Notes under the pieces: model-generated
Databases searched by the model: none
Seen by the model: only the letters and a program-made list of their open reading frames with translations
Told to the model about the DNA's origin: nothing
Assembly: GCA_001970955.1 (NCBI GenBank)
Contig: MPUH01000016.1
Location: forward strand, 62,001-126,000
DNA from: Stentor coeruleus
Taxonomy: Eukaryota > Ciliophora > Heterotrichea > Heterotrichida > Stentoridae
DNA length: 64,000 bases
Reading direction: 5' to 3'
Shown: positions 32,609 to 43,235 of the stretch, piece after piece
How positions within the stretch are numbered: the first letter of the stretch is position 1
How the letters are laid out: each line of letters starts with the position of its first letter
Program-made: the position numbers and the translations under genes

Positions 32609-34087
32609 TTAAAGAATAAAAGATTTGTTATAATTATGTTTCAATTTCGATGACATTGGCCTACTTCCTCCAATACTATTCCTAATCTTTGGAGTAAAAA
32701 CCCATGAATGAGAAACCTTATATGGGCTTATAGAAATAGGTGTAGGTGCATGACTATCATAATCAATCCCTTTCATATCATTACTAGAACCTTTTTTATG
32801 TTTTCTATTCTCCGTATAAACTTTTAACAATGTTTTAGCTTTATCACCATCAAGTAATTCTTCAAGATTATATGGAGTAAATCTTCTAAGCTTAGCAAAA
32901 GCTGATGTACTAAGCAAATCAGGCTCAGCAGGTTTAAAAATATCCATAATTTTGCTTGCATCAATCATTTTCTCGCATTCTTTATTCATAAGCTTCGAAA
33001 ATTTCTCAGTTCGATGGTTTTTCGGCTGTTTAGCCACTTGAGCTAAGTGATTTAGCAATTGATCCTCATCAACTTTTAAAGGTGGAAGCTTATTTTCAGG
33101 TGTTCCTGCATTGTCTGGTATTGGAATAGCTTCTGTTATTATATCAGAAGCATGAATAAGCCATATTCTGTTATTATCATCTCTAACAAATTCTCCTTTG
33201 ATTTGAATAAGCATTAAATTAAGATGCTTTTCAAAAAGATAGTATATTTTTTTAAATATATATTCACAGTATTTATTTCTGTTTTCTATATAAAAACCTT
33301 CTTCATTTTCTTCTTGGTCTTCTAGACCTGATTTTATTATATCAAGATTTTTTCTATCGTTAAAAACATATGTATGCATAAAACTTTCACCGATACCTTT
33401 TTTACATTTAAGAGCTGATTGGATATAAGCTATAGTTTTCCAAAATGCACTTCCTGGACGTTGCCACATAAGTCCAGTGAACTCATTTTCATTCATAACC
33501 CTTATTGCCCCTTCTTCATCTTCAGAAAATACATCTTCTAGGTCGTTATCCCGATGACGATTCATAAACCTTATACATGCAGTTTCTTTACCATATTCTA
33601 CAACATTTATACCAGATGGTCTAAGTTTACCAGCTTTATATAAGTTTTCCTCTTTTTTTCTATTCCTAACAATATTTGTAACATTCTTAATTATCTCTTG
33701 ATTTGTAAGTTTTTCTCCTGAATTAACGAATTTTATAGATCTATCTCGTTGAAATTGGATTAAAAAAGAAGCTTTACCTTTTCTAAAAACTGCAGTATCG
33801 GGGATGTTAAGTTTATATGAATTTTCAATACTTATTTCTCCTAATTTTTCAAGTAACCATGTGAAACCTCTTAGGTCTTTATTCTCGTTAGGTTGGGTAT
33901 GATGTTGTAAAGCTATTCTTGCTGAGAATTTATCTTTTGATTCTAATGAGCATATTTGACATGGGCAAAAATATGTTAGGGATGCAGGTTCTGAACGTTT
34001 TAGGTTTTTACGATCATATTTTGAATCCTCCATTCCTAGATCATGAGTGAATTGGAGGATTAAGGCTTTGTATTCAGCGTCGTCCAT
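32609..34087 (-). CDS. Conserved-looking protein of unknown function
   Basis: The protein is 492 residues. A Cys cluster (CPCQICSLES) occurs near residue 40. A globular middle follows with SFLIQFQRDRSIKFVNSGEKL, ETACIRFMNRHRDN and, near residue 300, EFVRDDNNRIWLIHASDI, a beta-rich block of the kind seen in long uncharacterised ciliate proteins. The C-terminal 120 residues are polar and Ser/Pro-rich, with PTPISISPYKVSH. No membrane span or known catalytic motif was found. The gene is convergent with NOG2. The start is the ATG at 34087 and the stop is TAA. I do not recognise the family. Confidence 0.75.
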   Translation of the reverse strand: MDDAEYKALILQFTHDLGMEDSKYDRKNLKRSEPASLTYFCPCQICSLESKDKFSARIALQHHTQPNENKDLRGFTWLLEKLGEISIENSYKLNIPDTAVFRKGKASFLIQFQRDRSIKFVNSGEKLTNQEIIKNVTNIVRNRKKEENLYKAGKLRPSGINVVEYGKETACIRFMNRHRDNDLEDVFSEDEEGAIRVMNENEFTGLMWQRPGSAFWKTIAYIQSALKCKKGIGESFMHTYVFNDRKNLDIIKSGLEDQEENEEGFYIENRNKYCEYIFKKIYYLFEKHLNLMLIQIKGEFVRDDNNRIWLIHASDIITEAIPIPDNAGTPENKLPPLKVDEDQLLNHLAQVAKQPKNHRTEKFSKLMNKECEKMIDASKIMDIFKPAEPDLLSTSAFAKLRRFTPYNLEELLDGDKAKTLLKVYTENRKHKKGSSNDMKGIDYDSHAPTPISISPYKVSHSWVFTPKIRNSIGGSRPMSSKLKHNYNKSFIL

Positions 34088-35130
34088 TAACAGATTTTTA
34101 TGTTAAAGTTTTAGCATGATAAGGATTATTTAAGTTAAATGAGTTTTTTATTAAACATTTAGGATACTTTTTATTATACATTATATTAAATCTATATGGG
34201 TGTAAATAATATAGTCGTATAATAAACTTAAGTTCTATAGCTGGATATTGAATAAAATGATAATTATTTAGATGGGTATAGCTTAAAATGCTTAATTTGC
34301 AACTGGCCTTGGTGCTAATAAAGAAAAAAAAATTAGTTTGGGTGTTAGGGTATTGCTGCTTTTGAAAATAACTGGATTTTTGGATTTTGATGGCTTTGCA
34401 AGTTAGATTTATTATATGAATAATCTTTTTGTAAAGAAAATATTATTCGAAAAAATCAAATTTTCAATAGAATATTAATAATTCCCTTTAAGGGTAAGAC
34501 TGACTGAATAGAAACTATTTTTGTAATCGTAAGATTCGCTAATGCTTTAAACGCTATATTAATCAAATATATCAAATTAAACTATTTTATTAATATTGTT
34601 GAATTATTAGAGTACAGTGTTTCCTTTTTTATGTTCCAGATTACTATATGAAAAAAAATCGAAAAGAATATAGTCTAAAGGTCTTTATTACAACCTATTA
34701 CCTTCTTTGATTGTTATAAGCCTCATACTTTTATAATACAATTTTAGGTATTCATAATATGCAACAAATCTAAAATAGGCTTTAGGGTAGCAAAAATCAA
34801 AAGTATTTAATTCAATAATTTGATAAAAACTATAAAATACTTATAATCCTCATCTATTTTCATATAATATGCAACTAATATTAAAATTCAAACTTAAAAT
34901 TTTAAATCTCATAAAGATCTACTAAATCTTCATCCACTCAAAATGCTTAACCCTATAATCAAACTTCATATCTTATAAACACCCATTATCATCTCAAAAA
35001 CTTGCCTTATTTATTTCAAAACCCATCTTCTTACATTGATTATTTCCTGCAATGCCGGGTTTTAATTGAACCAAATATATGATAAATTACCATAAATTAT
35101 CAAACTAATCTTAACTATTTACTTCAAGAT
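34088..35130. other. Intergenic spacer
   Basis: 1 kb of AT-rich DNA between two minus-strand genes. The part next to 34087 is G/T-leaning on the plus strand. No gene, RNA or repeat is recognised. Confidence 0.5.
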
Positions 35131-35772
35131 TTATATAGGAATTTCTTCTGACTTAAATCTTTTGAGCAATTTTCCAATACTCTTCTTTGATTTTATTTCA
35201 ACATCCTGAGAAAACTGAGTAATTTCACTCCTACCCTTTATTTTGACAACCAAAGAGCAATCAGTAATTTCTTCATTTATCACAATCTTACGGAATAAAG
35301 CCACTCCAGATGTTACTTCTTCCGCAGCCACTAGTTTTTCTAACCCATCTCTTCTTCCAACAAGGACAATTTGAAACTTCTGAGGTTCATCAAGTTGAGC
35401 TTTAACAAAATTGGTGTTAACAATTTCAGCCATAAGAGAAAAATGCTTTCCAATAAAAATTCTACTAGGAATATCACTAATAACATTGACTTGTAAATCA
35501 GTAGAGATTTCTATTGAACTGTCTTGGGTTTGAGGTGAAGATACAGTGCCAAAAGTATTTTCTATTGTAGAAAAAGATGATAAAACATGATCGATAGGGA
35601 TACTACTACTTTCAGAAAGTGATCTCATGATATCAGGCTGATCTTTTATGAAAGATAGTATTGAACACAAAAGGCTACTATGAGCTTGAGATACTTCTAG
35701 TGCTCGAGTGTTTTTTTGATAGCAATCACACTGTCCATCTAGCTGCTTACATAGAATATTAAGCTTGCACAT
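35131..35772 (-). CDS. Unknown protein with possible beta-sandwich C-terminal half
   Basis: The protein is 213 residues. The N-terminal 80 residues contain several Cys (CKLNILC, CDCYQK) and Ser-rich stretches. From about residue 90 the pattern of alternating hydrophobics (VNVISDIPSRIFIG, LMAEIVN, FQIVLVGR, SLVVKIKG) suggests a beta-sandwich or Ig-like fold, followed by a basic tail. No family is recognised. It is divergent from the coiled-coil gene at 35993, and the intervening 220 bp holds the N-containing duplication at 35867-35914. The start is the ATG at 35772 and the stop is TAA. Confidence 0.65.
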   Translation of the reverse strand: MCKLNILCKQLDGQCDCYQKNTRALEVSQAHSSLLCSILSFIKDQPDIMRSLSESSSIPIDHVLSSFSTIENTFGTVSSPQTQDSSIEISTDLQVNVISDIPSRIFIGKHFSLMAEIVNTNFVKAQLDEPQKFQIVLVGRRDGLEKLVAAEEVTSGVALFRKIVINEEITDCSLVVKIKGRSEITQFSQDVEIKSKKSIGKLLKRFKSEEIPI

Positions 35773-35866
35773 TTATATAATGTGATTTTCTGGTTAATTA
35801 TCGATATTGCATGTTTAAGAGTCATTTTTTACAACTGAAAATTTACTGAATTTTTGTGAATGTATT

Positions 35867-35914
35867 GAGTGGCAAATATTATTTTTANTATAAGAGTGGC
35901 AAATATTATTTTTA
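35867..35914. repeat. 21-bp duplication flanking an N, probable assembly join
   Basis: Positions 35867-35887 and 35894-35914 are identical (21 bp). The single N lies at 35888 between them. This looks like two overlapping contig ends joined without collapsing the overlap. Confidence 0.8.
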
Positions 35915-35992
35915 GAATGAATGTAAGAATAATTTATTAGTTATTGAATAAAATTTCTTGTATTTTTTCTAAAGTCTAAGATCATATATATA

Positions 35993-36946
35993 ATGGAATC
36001 AAAAGAAGTTAAAGATCTTAAATCAAAAGTAAAACATATTCAGCTTTCTAAAGCCCGACAACAACTTGAACAAGAAAAAGAACTCTCCAAGCAAAAATCT
36101 TTAGAGCTTAAGAAAGTAATTGACTTAGCTAAATCAAAACAAGTATTAAAGTCCTTAATGCTAAAAAGACAACTAGAAGATTCAAAAAATCAACTTCAAG
36201 ATTCCAAAATCACCTGGTCTGCTGAACTGCAAAATCTCCACAACTCTCATGAACAATACAACACTAGTCAATTGAAAAAAAAATATTTAAAAGAAAAACT
36301 TTTTAATGAACTTTACAGCTTAATAGCTTTAGCACAAAGAGAATTTTCTTTAGAATGGACATTAAACTCCCCTACTAATATCAAAGATATTCAAAGTAAT
36401 TTAGAAAATTCAACAGAAAATCTTGATTACTATAACAAAACCGATTCAACTAACCAATCAACATTAGCTTTTATAAAAAACATAGATAGTATCAAAGAAA
36501 AAATCAAAAATTTCACATCAAGTTATCAAAAACCAGATTTTTTAAATGAAGTTGAAGAAAAAATAGAAGTTTCTTGTGATACACAAATCAATATTTCTTT
36601 AGATAATTTAGAGAGTGAGATTAATATTCAGCCTATGCTCTTGACTGTTTTGGAAACACAAAGAGAAGAGAATATTAGAGAGACTGTACAAAGTGAAAGT
36701 GGGATATCGATAAAACAACCTGAAGAAGAGCAAATAGATGAAAATATGATATCAAATTTATATGATTGTGTTGAAATGACTACTTGTGGAAATCAGGTGA
36801 TTACTAAAGGAGATTCGCATAAGAATTATATTGTAAATGATGAAATTGAAGAAAAAGAAGAAACTTTGGATGTAAGCAAGTATGAAGTTGTTGTAAATAA
36901 GAGAACATGGAAATATTGGTTATGTCCATGTATGTTTAAAGTTTAG
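35993..36946 (+). CDS. Coiled-coil protein with cysteine-containing C-terminus
   Basis: The protein is 317 residues. The first 110 residues are almost pure Lys/Glu/Gln/Leu coiled coil. A Leu-rich helical stretch follows (LFNELYSLIALAQREF), then an acidic, disordered middle. The last residues, WKYWLCPCMFKV, are aromatic and Cys-rich and could be a lipid-anchoring or membrane-contacting tail; that is inference. No known domain was found. The stop is TAG with a TAA three codons later. The function is unknown. Confidence 0.65.
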   Translation: MESKEVKDLKSKVKHIQLSKARQQLEQEKELSKQKSLELKKVIDLAKSKQVLKSLMLKRQLEDSKNQLQDSKITWSAELQNLHNSHEQYNTSQLKKKYLKEKLFNELYSLIALAQREFSLEWTLNSPTNIKDIQSNLENSTENLDYYNKTDSTNQSTLAFIKNIDSIKEKIKNFTSSYQKPDFLNEVEEKIEVSCDTQINISLDNLESEINIQPMLLTVLETQREENIRETVQSESGISIKQPEEEQIDENMISNLYDCVEMTTCGNQVITKGDSHKNYIVNDEIEEKEETLDVSKYEVVVNKRTWKYWLCPCMFKV

Positions 36947-37155
36947 GATGAATAATTGTAATGTCCATTTTATATGTAAAAATGAAGTATAATTTTTTGA
37001 ATAAAGGTTTAAATAAAAATTAACTGATTAGGTTGTAGGAGTTGATATAATTTCTATCAAATAAATATAAATTCGAAAGTGAATATATGAATATATCGTT
37101 TTGTCATATGCAATTTTTATATTTTATCACATTCTCTCATCTAACTTAAATAATC

Positions 37156-38154
37156 ATGGGTAAAAAGCGTAGAGAAAAGCATAAACTAAATCAAAAAGAG
37201 CGAAAAACTAACCGTCGCGAACGTGGAGGAAGGCGTTTTAACGACCAACAATGGAAAACAGAAAAATTCAAACTCAAACAACAACTAAATAAATTCGGCC
37301 TGGACATAAAAGAAATAAGCGGTGATGGGAATTGTTTATTTCGGGCAATAAGTGATCAAATAACAGGAAATGAAAACTCACATAGTGAATATCGTGTTTT
37401 AGCTATAGAATTTATGCGAGAAAATTCAGAAGACTTTTCACCATTTGTCGAAGATGATGAGCCTTTTGATGATTATATAAAACGCATGAGTAAACTAGGT
37501 ACATGGGGAGGTAATATGGAACTTCAAGCACTTAGTCTTGTATTAAATGTTAATATAAAAATACATAGACTTGGAGAACCTATATGGGAAATTACTAATT
37601 TTGATAGAGAAAGATCAATACATTTATCTTATCATGATGGAGATCATTATAATAGTGTAAGGTTAAGAGGAGATTTAGGAGATTGTGAACCTATTATTAT
37701 ACCTGAACAATTAGAAGCTGTAAAAGAAAATGAAAGGGATGCAGAAATTAGATGGAGAACTTGTGCTGAGTTTTTTGTAGATACTATTAATGGAGTATGG
37801 GGAAAAATTGAAAGTTTAATACCAGTTATGAAAAAGTTTTATCAAAATCCTCCGGATTTTGAGGAAGTGTTGGAGGATACTCAAGAAATATTATCAGAAG
37901 TAAAAAAAAATGAAAATGAAACACAGAAAAGTGAGGATAAAAGGAAAGATGGGCAAATATATGAGGAGAAAAAAGAAGTAAATCAGAAAAAAAATATTTG
38001 TTATGGTAAAAAGCCAAGCAAACTTCCAAATAACAAAGATAAATGCTGGTGTGGATCAGGACGTATTTATAAAAAATGCTGTAAAGCTACAGATTATCTA
38101 CGTGAAGTTGAAGAAGAAAAAATTATATCCCGAATGGAATCCTTAAAAATATAG
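37156..38154 (+). CDS. OTU-family deubiquitinase (OTUD3-like) with C-terminal SEC-C zinc motif
   Basis: The protein is 332 residues. A very basic N-terminus (residues 1-45) precedes an OTU domain at about residues 50-180. Visible OTU features are SGDGNCLFRAISDQ with the nucleophile Cys, FVEDDEPFDDYI, and DGDHYNSVR with the catalytic His. These match OTUD3 (PGDGNCLFRALGDQ, FVEDDIPFE, HYDSVR). Residues about 285-315 form a SEC-C motif (CWCGSGRIYKKCC), a zinc-binding element known from SecA and many mixed proteins. OTU enzymes cleave ubiquitin chains in the cytosol or nucleus. The active-site residues are present, so activity is expected. The SEC-C fusion is absent from human OTUD3. The stop is TAG. 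Confidence 0.9.
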   Translation: MGKKRREKHKLNQKERKTNRRERGGRRFNDQQWKTEKFKLKQQLNKFGLDIKEISGDGNCLFRAISDQITGNENSHSEYRVLAIEFMRENSEDFSPFVEDDEPFDDYIKRMSKLGTWGGNMELQALSLVLNVNIKIHRLGEPIWEITNFDRERSIHLSYHDGDHYNSVRLRGDLGDCEPIIIPEQLEAVKENERDAEIRWRTCAEFFVDTINGVWGKIESLIPVMKKFYQNPPDFEEVLEDTQEILSEVKKNENETQKSEDKRKDGQIYEEKKEVNQKKNICYGKKPSKLPNNKDKCWCGSGRIYKKCCKATDYLREVEEEKIISRMESLKI

Positions 38155-38428
38155 CATACAACCTTAACCATAAAATAAAATATGTCTCCTTACCCAGAAC
38201 TCATACAAAAAGCAAAGTTGTAAAATTGCAAACCCAATAAAACACCATGACTTAATAGAATCGTTTCTTATAAAATCCTAAGAAAATCTACAAATTTATA
38301 AAAATGATCCCAAAAATCATAAATACCAAAATAAACTTACTAATTTCATAAAGAAACTTCTTCCTATCTTCAGTTAATCAAACTAATTAACTAATTCTCA
38401 TGTAAAATCCTGATAATAAGATTCTAAA

Positions 38429-39598
38429 ATGGCTGTAGTATGTGATACTGGTACAGGCTTTTTAAAACTAGGTTGGTCATATAGTACTTATCCTGAGTAT
38501 GTAATCCCAAATATCCTTGGTAAGCCAAATAGAAGATTTAAATTTTCCGAGCATTATCAAGGGGATTTAGATGTAATGATAAATTAGAAAGACTATTTTG
38601 ATCAAGAAATGAGAGATATGCTATGGAATTTAGACCTAATACGGCCTATTGAACATGGGGTTATTACAGACTGGGAAGCTATGTCTAAGATATGGACATA
38701 TGGTTTTATTAACAGAGTAGAATTTATTTAGATGCATGTTGACCCTTCAAGTACTTCAATATTCTTAACTGAAGCACCATTAAACCCTAAAGCAAACAGA
38801 GAGAAAATGGTCGAGCATATGCTAGAAGACTTCCAATTTATGGGCTGTAAAGTTGAAACACAAGCTACATTAACACTTGTGGCCTTAGGACTTAATTCAG
38901 GGCTTGTTGTTGATAGTGGAGATGGGGTTACTCATTGTGTCCCAGTTTGTGATAGTCGACTTTTAACAAATAGTGTTAAAAGAATTGATGTTGCTGGATA
39001 TGATATCACAACTTATCTTTCGCATTTACTGCTAAAAAAAGGGTATCAATTTTTTACAAGCTTTGATGTAGACCAAGTTAGAGAAATAAAAGAAAATTGC
39101 TGCTATTTAGCAAGAGACCCAAGAGAAGAAATGCGCTTATACCAAAACACAACAGCTTCAAATATGAGTTATAAACTCCCAGATGGTAATTGGGTTAGAA
39201 TTGGCCCTGAAAGATTTCAAGCTGCTGAAGTGCTGTTTTATCCAGCTTTGATTGGTAAAGAAGAGAATGGGATTCCAGAAATGGTTTATGAATCTTTATA
39301 TGAAGCTCCTGAAGATTATCGAGCTATATTAGCACAAAATATAATTTTAAGTGGTGGGACGACAATGCTTCCTGGTTTTGGGCAAAGGTTACAAAAATCA
39401 CTTAGGGATAAAGTTAGTGAAATTGGATCCCCATATAAATGTAAAGTGCTAGACCCTTTAAACAGAAAAATACTTGTTTTTCTTGGAGCAGCAATTGTAG
39501 CTCTGATTTTAGAAGCACATCCTGACCAATGGATCACACGTGAGGATTGGGCTGAAGAAGGAACTAGGGCAGTTCATAAATTTGATGGAAAATTATAA
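38429..39598 (+). CDS. ARP2: Actin-related protein 2 (ARP2)
   Basis: Three exons (15-nt introns at 38573-38587 and 38717-38731) encode about 379 residues, close to the usual ARP2 length. The N-terminus reads VVCDTGTGFLKLGW (nucleotide-binding phosphate loop 1). Then come PIEHGVITDWEAM, LTEAPLNPKANREKM, GLVVDSGDGVTHCVPV (phosphate loop 2) and LSGGTTMLPGFGQRL. The C-terminal WITREDW is typical of ARP2 rather than actin (ARP2: WLSKQEW). ARP2 pairs with ARP3 to seed branched actin filaments. ATP-binding motifs look intact. The start is the ATG at 38429, supported by homology. The stop is TAA. Confidence 0.93.
38573..38587 (+). other. 15-nt intron 1 of ARP2
   Basis: Sequence GTAATGATAAATTAG with TAG in frame and A at position 10. 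Confidence 0.9.
38717..38731 (+). other. 15-nt intron 2 of ARP2
   Basis: Sequence GTAGAATTTATTTAG. Removal joins GFINR to MHVDP and restores alignment to ARP2. Confidence 0.9.
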
Positions 39599-41132
39599 AA
39601 TTTAGAATTTTTTAGGGAATTAAAATAGTTGGGACGTAATAAAAATAATAAAAAAATCATATCTTTTATTGAGATTGTTGCAGGCACTTTGGGGTTAACT
39701 CAAGGGTTTATTTTTATATTAAATCTATGTTGCTTAGACTTTAAGTTATATTAGGGTTAGGATTTTTATAAAGATGTTTATTATTTTAGTATTAGGATTA
39801 TATTAGATGGGGAAGTGTGTTTTCGGTTAATATATATTGATTAATTGATACTAATATATAAACCTGCAATGAATAATTATGTTGATAGGATATTATGATA
39901 TTATCTGTGATACTTTTATTAAAGAAAGTGATGAGTTGAAAGAAGAGTTTATATAAAATTTCCATTTTATATATGATGCTTAACTAATTTTTGTTTGATT
40001 GAAAAAATAATTCTAATAGATGTTTAGTTCAAGGTTTAAGGTTTTGATGAACTTTTTGGATAGAGTTGATTATTTGTATTTTTTAGCTTAAGTTTTAGTA
40101 GTTTAAGTGTAAAAATATTTTATAAATTTCAAGTCAAATAAATATTTTGACTTTAAATCTGTTTAGTAAAGCTCAAAGGGTTAATGCTTTATAAGAAAAT
40201 ATTCTTGAAGCAGTCTAGTCTTACAAATCATAAATTTTCTTTTATCCGATCTTCTTTTATTTTTTTTCCAAAATAATTATGATTTTCTAAAAAACCCTAA
40301 ATTATTTTCTTCAATAAAACTTCTCAAACTATTTTCTTAAATCATCTTTCAAAACTCGAAGATCATTTGGCTTTCAAAATTTTAAATCCCTATTTAACTT
40401 TTTAAATTGGATTTTTTCTTCAAAAAATGGGATCTTATATGTTATATATTTTTATCTATTATTCGAGTAATGAGAATATAAATTATAATAATAGCTTTTA
40501 AAGTAATCAAACTCTTTATGCTAGAAGATTTGAACTTATTTCCCTCCTCCTCCAAGAATATTTATTCAAGAAATTTCAAATCATAAAGATTCCAAATGAT
40601 TAAAGAATTGATAAGTTAAAACCCAATGCCAGAGAAGATAAATATAAGTTTATTTGGAACTAGAAAAAGCATTATTACTTCGGTTGCTGCAAATCTTGGA
40701 TACTTTTAGTACCTTTTGGGTTTCATTTTTTTTTTCAGTAATTGATTGATTGAATGGAAAATGATGAAAATTGAGAAATGAAGTGCTTATGATATTCCGC
40801 TCTAGACAGATTTACAAGATGATTCATTGTTAAAAGCTTAAATAATAATGCTTTAAGAATGAGTTACTTCAAAGTTGTTTGATTAAAAAATATTCTATAA
40901 AAATGTAAAATTTTTAGTAGGCTATCTAATGGCAGATAATACACAATATAAAAGCTTGGGTTGTAGATTCAGACAGCTAGGCTAAAAGAAATCGATCTGA
41001 ATATGGAAAAGCAGGATTTGTCCAAGAAAAGTCTCATTAAATCTTAAGGCCTGAAATTCTTTGAAAATTTTGAATAGATTCAAAAAGAATTCGTGAATCC
41101 TAAAAACTTATCTTTAAGTTTAGGATACCCTA
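39599..41132. other. 1.5-kb intergenic region
   Basis: The longest plus-strand gap in this half. It is AT-rich with no long ORF. Candidate tRNA-like sequence near 40515-40560 does not fold convincingly. The region could hold 5' UTR, promoter or an unrecognised RNA gene. Confidence 0.5.
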
Positions 41133-41942
41133 ATGGGAATAAAAATGAGTGGACATTACAAGAAACTCGATAAGAGGGTTTTCGTATTCAAGAATGATCT
41201 TCGGAAAAGAAAAGTTGAAACATTGATTATGAAAAAATTCATAACAATAAAAGACTGCAACTTAACCCCAAAGAAAGAGTACGTAAGGTGCAAAGTAATC
41301 AGAGGGCATAAGAAAATGATCAGGAACATCATAGATAACAAATTTCCGACTAAAGGTATTATTAAAATCAATAGCAAAGATAAAAAGCAACTCCAATTAT
41401 ACCGATTTTTTCAAGATCACTATGCCGATCATGCTTCTGATCTTGATGAAATTTCAAAAACAGAATCAGGACCATTAACAGATGGTAAAGCAAGGCGAAA
41501 AAATTCTAAAACAAAACTTGATACAGAAAATAGCTTCAACAATACTTTCTGTAAAGAATATTTTACTTCTCAGTCTGTTAGAGAATCCTTTTGCATATTC
41601 ATTGAACTTGTTTTTACAAAAATCGATCCTGATTGCCTTAAAGAAAGGTTTGGATTTTCATGCTGCCAAGGAAGACTGCATAATTTAGACTGCTATGACA
41701 AATGGATGATTTTAAAATTTTATCTTCAAGATGAAATGTTTGTAACTCTAGATTACTGTAAACCTGATATAAATATTGAAAATAATGATTTACTTCCGTC
41801 TATATCTTCAATATTTGAGCTTGATGGATTGGATTCAGAATGCTGTGAAGAAAACATAGAATCGGCTATGCACCACGTAAAACATGAAGAAGAAAAGGAA
41901 GAAGAAAATAAAGAAGAAGAAATTAGTTTAATATTCCAATAG
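41133..41942 (+). CDS. Unknown protein with basic N-terminus and acidic tail
   Basis: The protein is 269 residues. Residues 1-80 are Lys/Arg-rich with RVFVFKNDLRKRKVETLIMKK-type alternation, suggesting nucleic-acid or tubulin binding. The middle contains a Cys-bearing helical block (FGFSCCQGRLHNLDCYDKW) and the C-terminus is strongly acidic (KHEEEKEEENKEEE). No family is recognised. Two in-frame ATGs (41133 and 41145) could start it; the second gives MSGHYKKLDKR. The stop is TAG. Confidence 0.6.
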   Translation: MGIKMSGHYKKLDKRVFVFKNDLRKRKVETLIMKKFITIKDCNLTPKKEYVRCKVIRGHKKMIRNIIDNKFPTKGIIKINSKDKKQLQLYRFFQDHYADHASDLDEISKTESGPLTDGKARRKNSKTKLDTENSFNNTFCKEYFTSQSVRESFCIFIELVFTKIDPDCLKERFGFSCCQGRLHNLDCYDKWMILKFYLQDEMFVTLDYCKPDINIENNDLLPSISSIFELDGLDSECCEENIESAMHHVKHEEEKEEENKEEEISLIFQ

Positions 41943-42020
41943 AAAGTAGTAAATTAGAATTTAATATGATTATAAAAACATATATAGAAGCTTTCACTTA
42001 CATATATTTCATATTATTTA

Positions 42021-43139
42021 ATGTGGAAACAGTACATGCAACCAACAAAAAGTGCTCGAGCCAAAGTCGCTGAACCAGAAAACATGCGCGATAGGCTTCA
42101 AAGCTTATCACAAGCTGTTAATGTTCTCAAAGAAGAAATGAAAATTGAAACATCAGCTACAGCATCAAACCTTGAAAGAATAGAAAAGCAGCAGTTTGGC
42201 ACACTTAACTCTCAAGTATATGCTTTAAAAAAAGCTTTTACTGATCTTGCTGACGCTATGCTAGAAGAAGTTGAAGGTGTGAGAAATGATTACCGGGCAG
42301 AAATGGATGACTTCAAACATGATTTCATTAGTAAGTATGAAAACTTAGCAGATACACAGAGATCAAGCCAAGATAACTGTAATAAAATAAATTCTTCGCT
42401 TACACAAAGCGTGAAACAAGCTTTTCAACATATGCAAACGATAAAAAATCAACAGGATATTATATCAGAAGATTTGAAATCTCTTAAGACTTCATTTTCA
42501 AATTCGAATATACAACAAAAAGAATTTTGTCAACATGTTGAACAGATTGTCCATGAGAATATTAAACAAGTTACTAAAGTTATACAAGACTCAAATGAAA
42601 TTAGGTCAAAAGTGACTGAATTTGACGCTTTACCTAAGCAAATTAATTATATAATAGAAAAAGAAAAGGAAAGGATTAAGTTGATTGAAGAAAAACTGAG
42701 CAAAGAAATTGTTGATATTGATAGGAAAATAAAGTTTGTTCAAAAAGATACTGAGAGTTTGGGAAATAAAAAGGAAATTGTTGAGATACATAACTATTTA
42801 GCTAATGTGGAGTTTAAATGTGAAGAAGTAGTGAAAGAAACAAAAAGGGAAATCTTACAGCTTGGTATGGATATCGAAAGAAGAATAGACGAAATAAATA
42901 AATCCCAAGAAAACTTTAGTAGTTTTATATGCAACGAAATCAAAGGAGTGGAGGATAACTCAAATGTTTTAAAGCGTATTGAGTTTCTTGAAGAGCTTTC
43001 AAGTACTCAGCGCCGAGAACTCTTCAACAGTTTGACAAGTTTAGAACAAAATATATACAAAAAGCAAGAGAAAATTATAAAAGCTATATATCAGATGGCA
43101 AGAAAAACAGAGATGCCAGAAGCTTTATTACTTTTATAA
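42021..43139 (+). CDS. Coiled-coil protein, possibly SF-assemblin-like
   Basis: The protein is 372 residues and nearly all alpha-helical coiled coil after about 20 residues of head. Repeating hydrophobic positions run from MRDRLQSLSQAVNVLKEEM to the C-terminus and no Pro-rich break is seen. The size and head-plus-rod layout resemble SF-assemblins (striated-rootlet fibre proteins), which would suit a ciliate cortex, but sequence alone does not prove this. It lies 79 bp after the unknown gene on the same strand. The stop is TAA. Confidence 0.65.
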   Translation: MWKQYMQPTKSARAKVAEPENMRDRLQSLSQAVNVLKEEMKIETSATASNLERIEKQQFGTLNSQVYALKKAFTDLADAMLEEVEGVRNDYRAEMDDFKHDFISKYENLADTQRSSQDNCNKINSSLTQSVKQAFQHMQTIKNQQDIISEDLKSLKTSFSNSNIQQKEFCQHVEQIVHENIKQVTKVIQDSNEIRSKVTEFDALPKQINYIIEKEKERIKLIEEKLSKEIVDIDRKIKFVQKDTESLGNKKEIVEIHNYLANVEFKCEEVVKETKREILQLGMDIERRIDEINKSQENFSSFICNEIKGVEDNSNVLKRIEFLEELSSTQRRELFNSLTSLEQNIYKKQEKIIKAIYQMARKTEMPEALLLL

Positions 43140-43235
43140 TCCACGTCCAAACAGATAATAACTAATAGTCATTAAAAAAAAATATAAATTTCATACACAA
43201 AATACATTTAAATTTTATCTTAGAATATATAAAAT

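Noticed and set aside
40515-40560. tRNA-like T-arm on the minus strand
   Set aside because: The stem has a mismatch and no matching anticodon arm, D arm or acceptor stem could be found.
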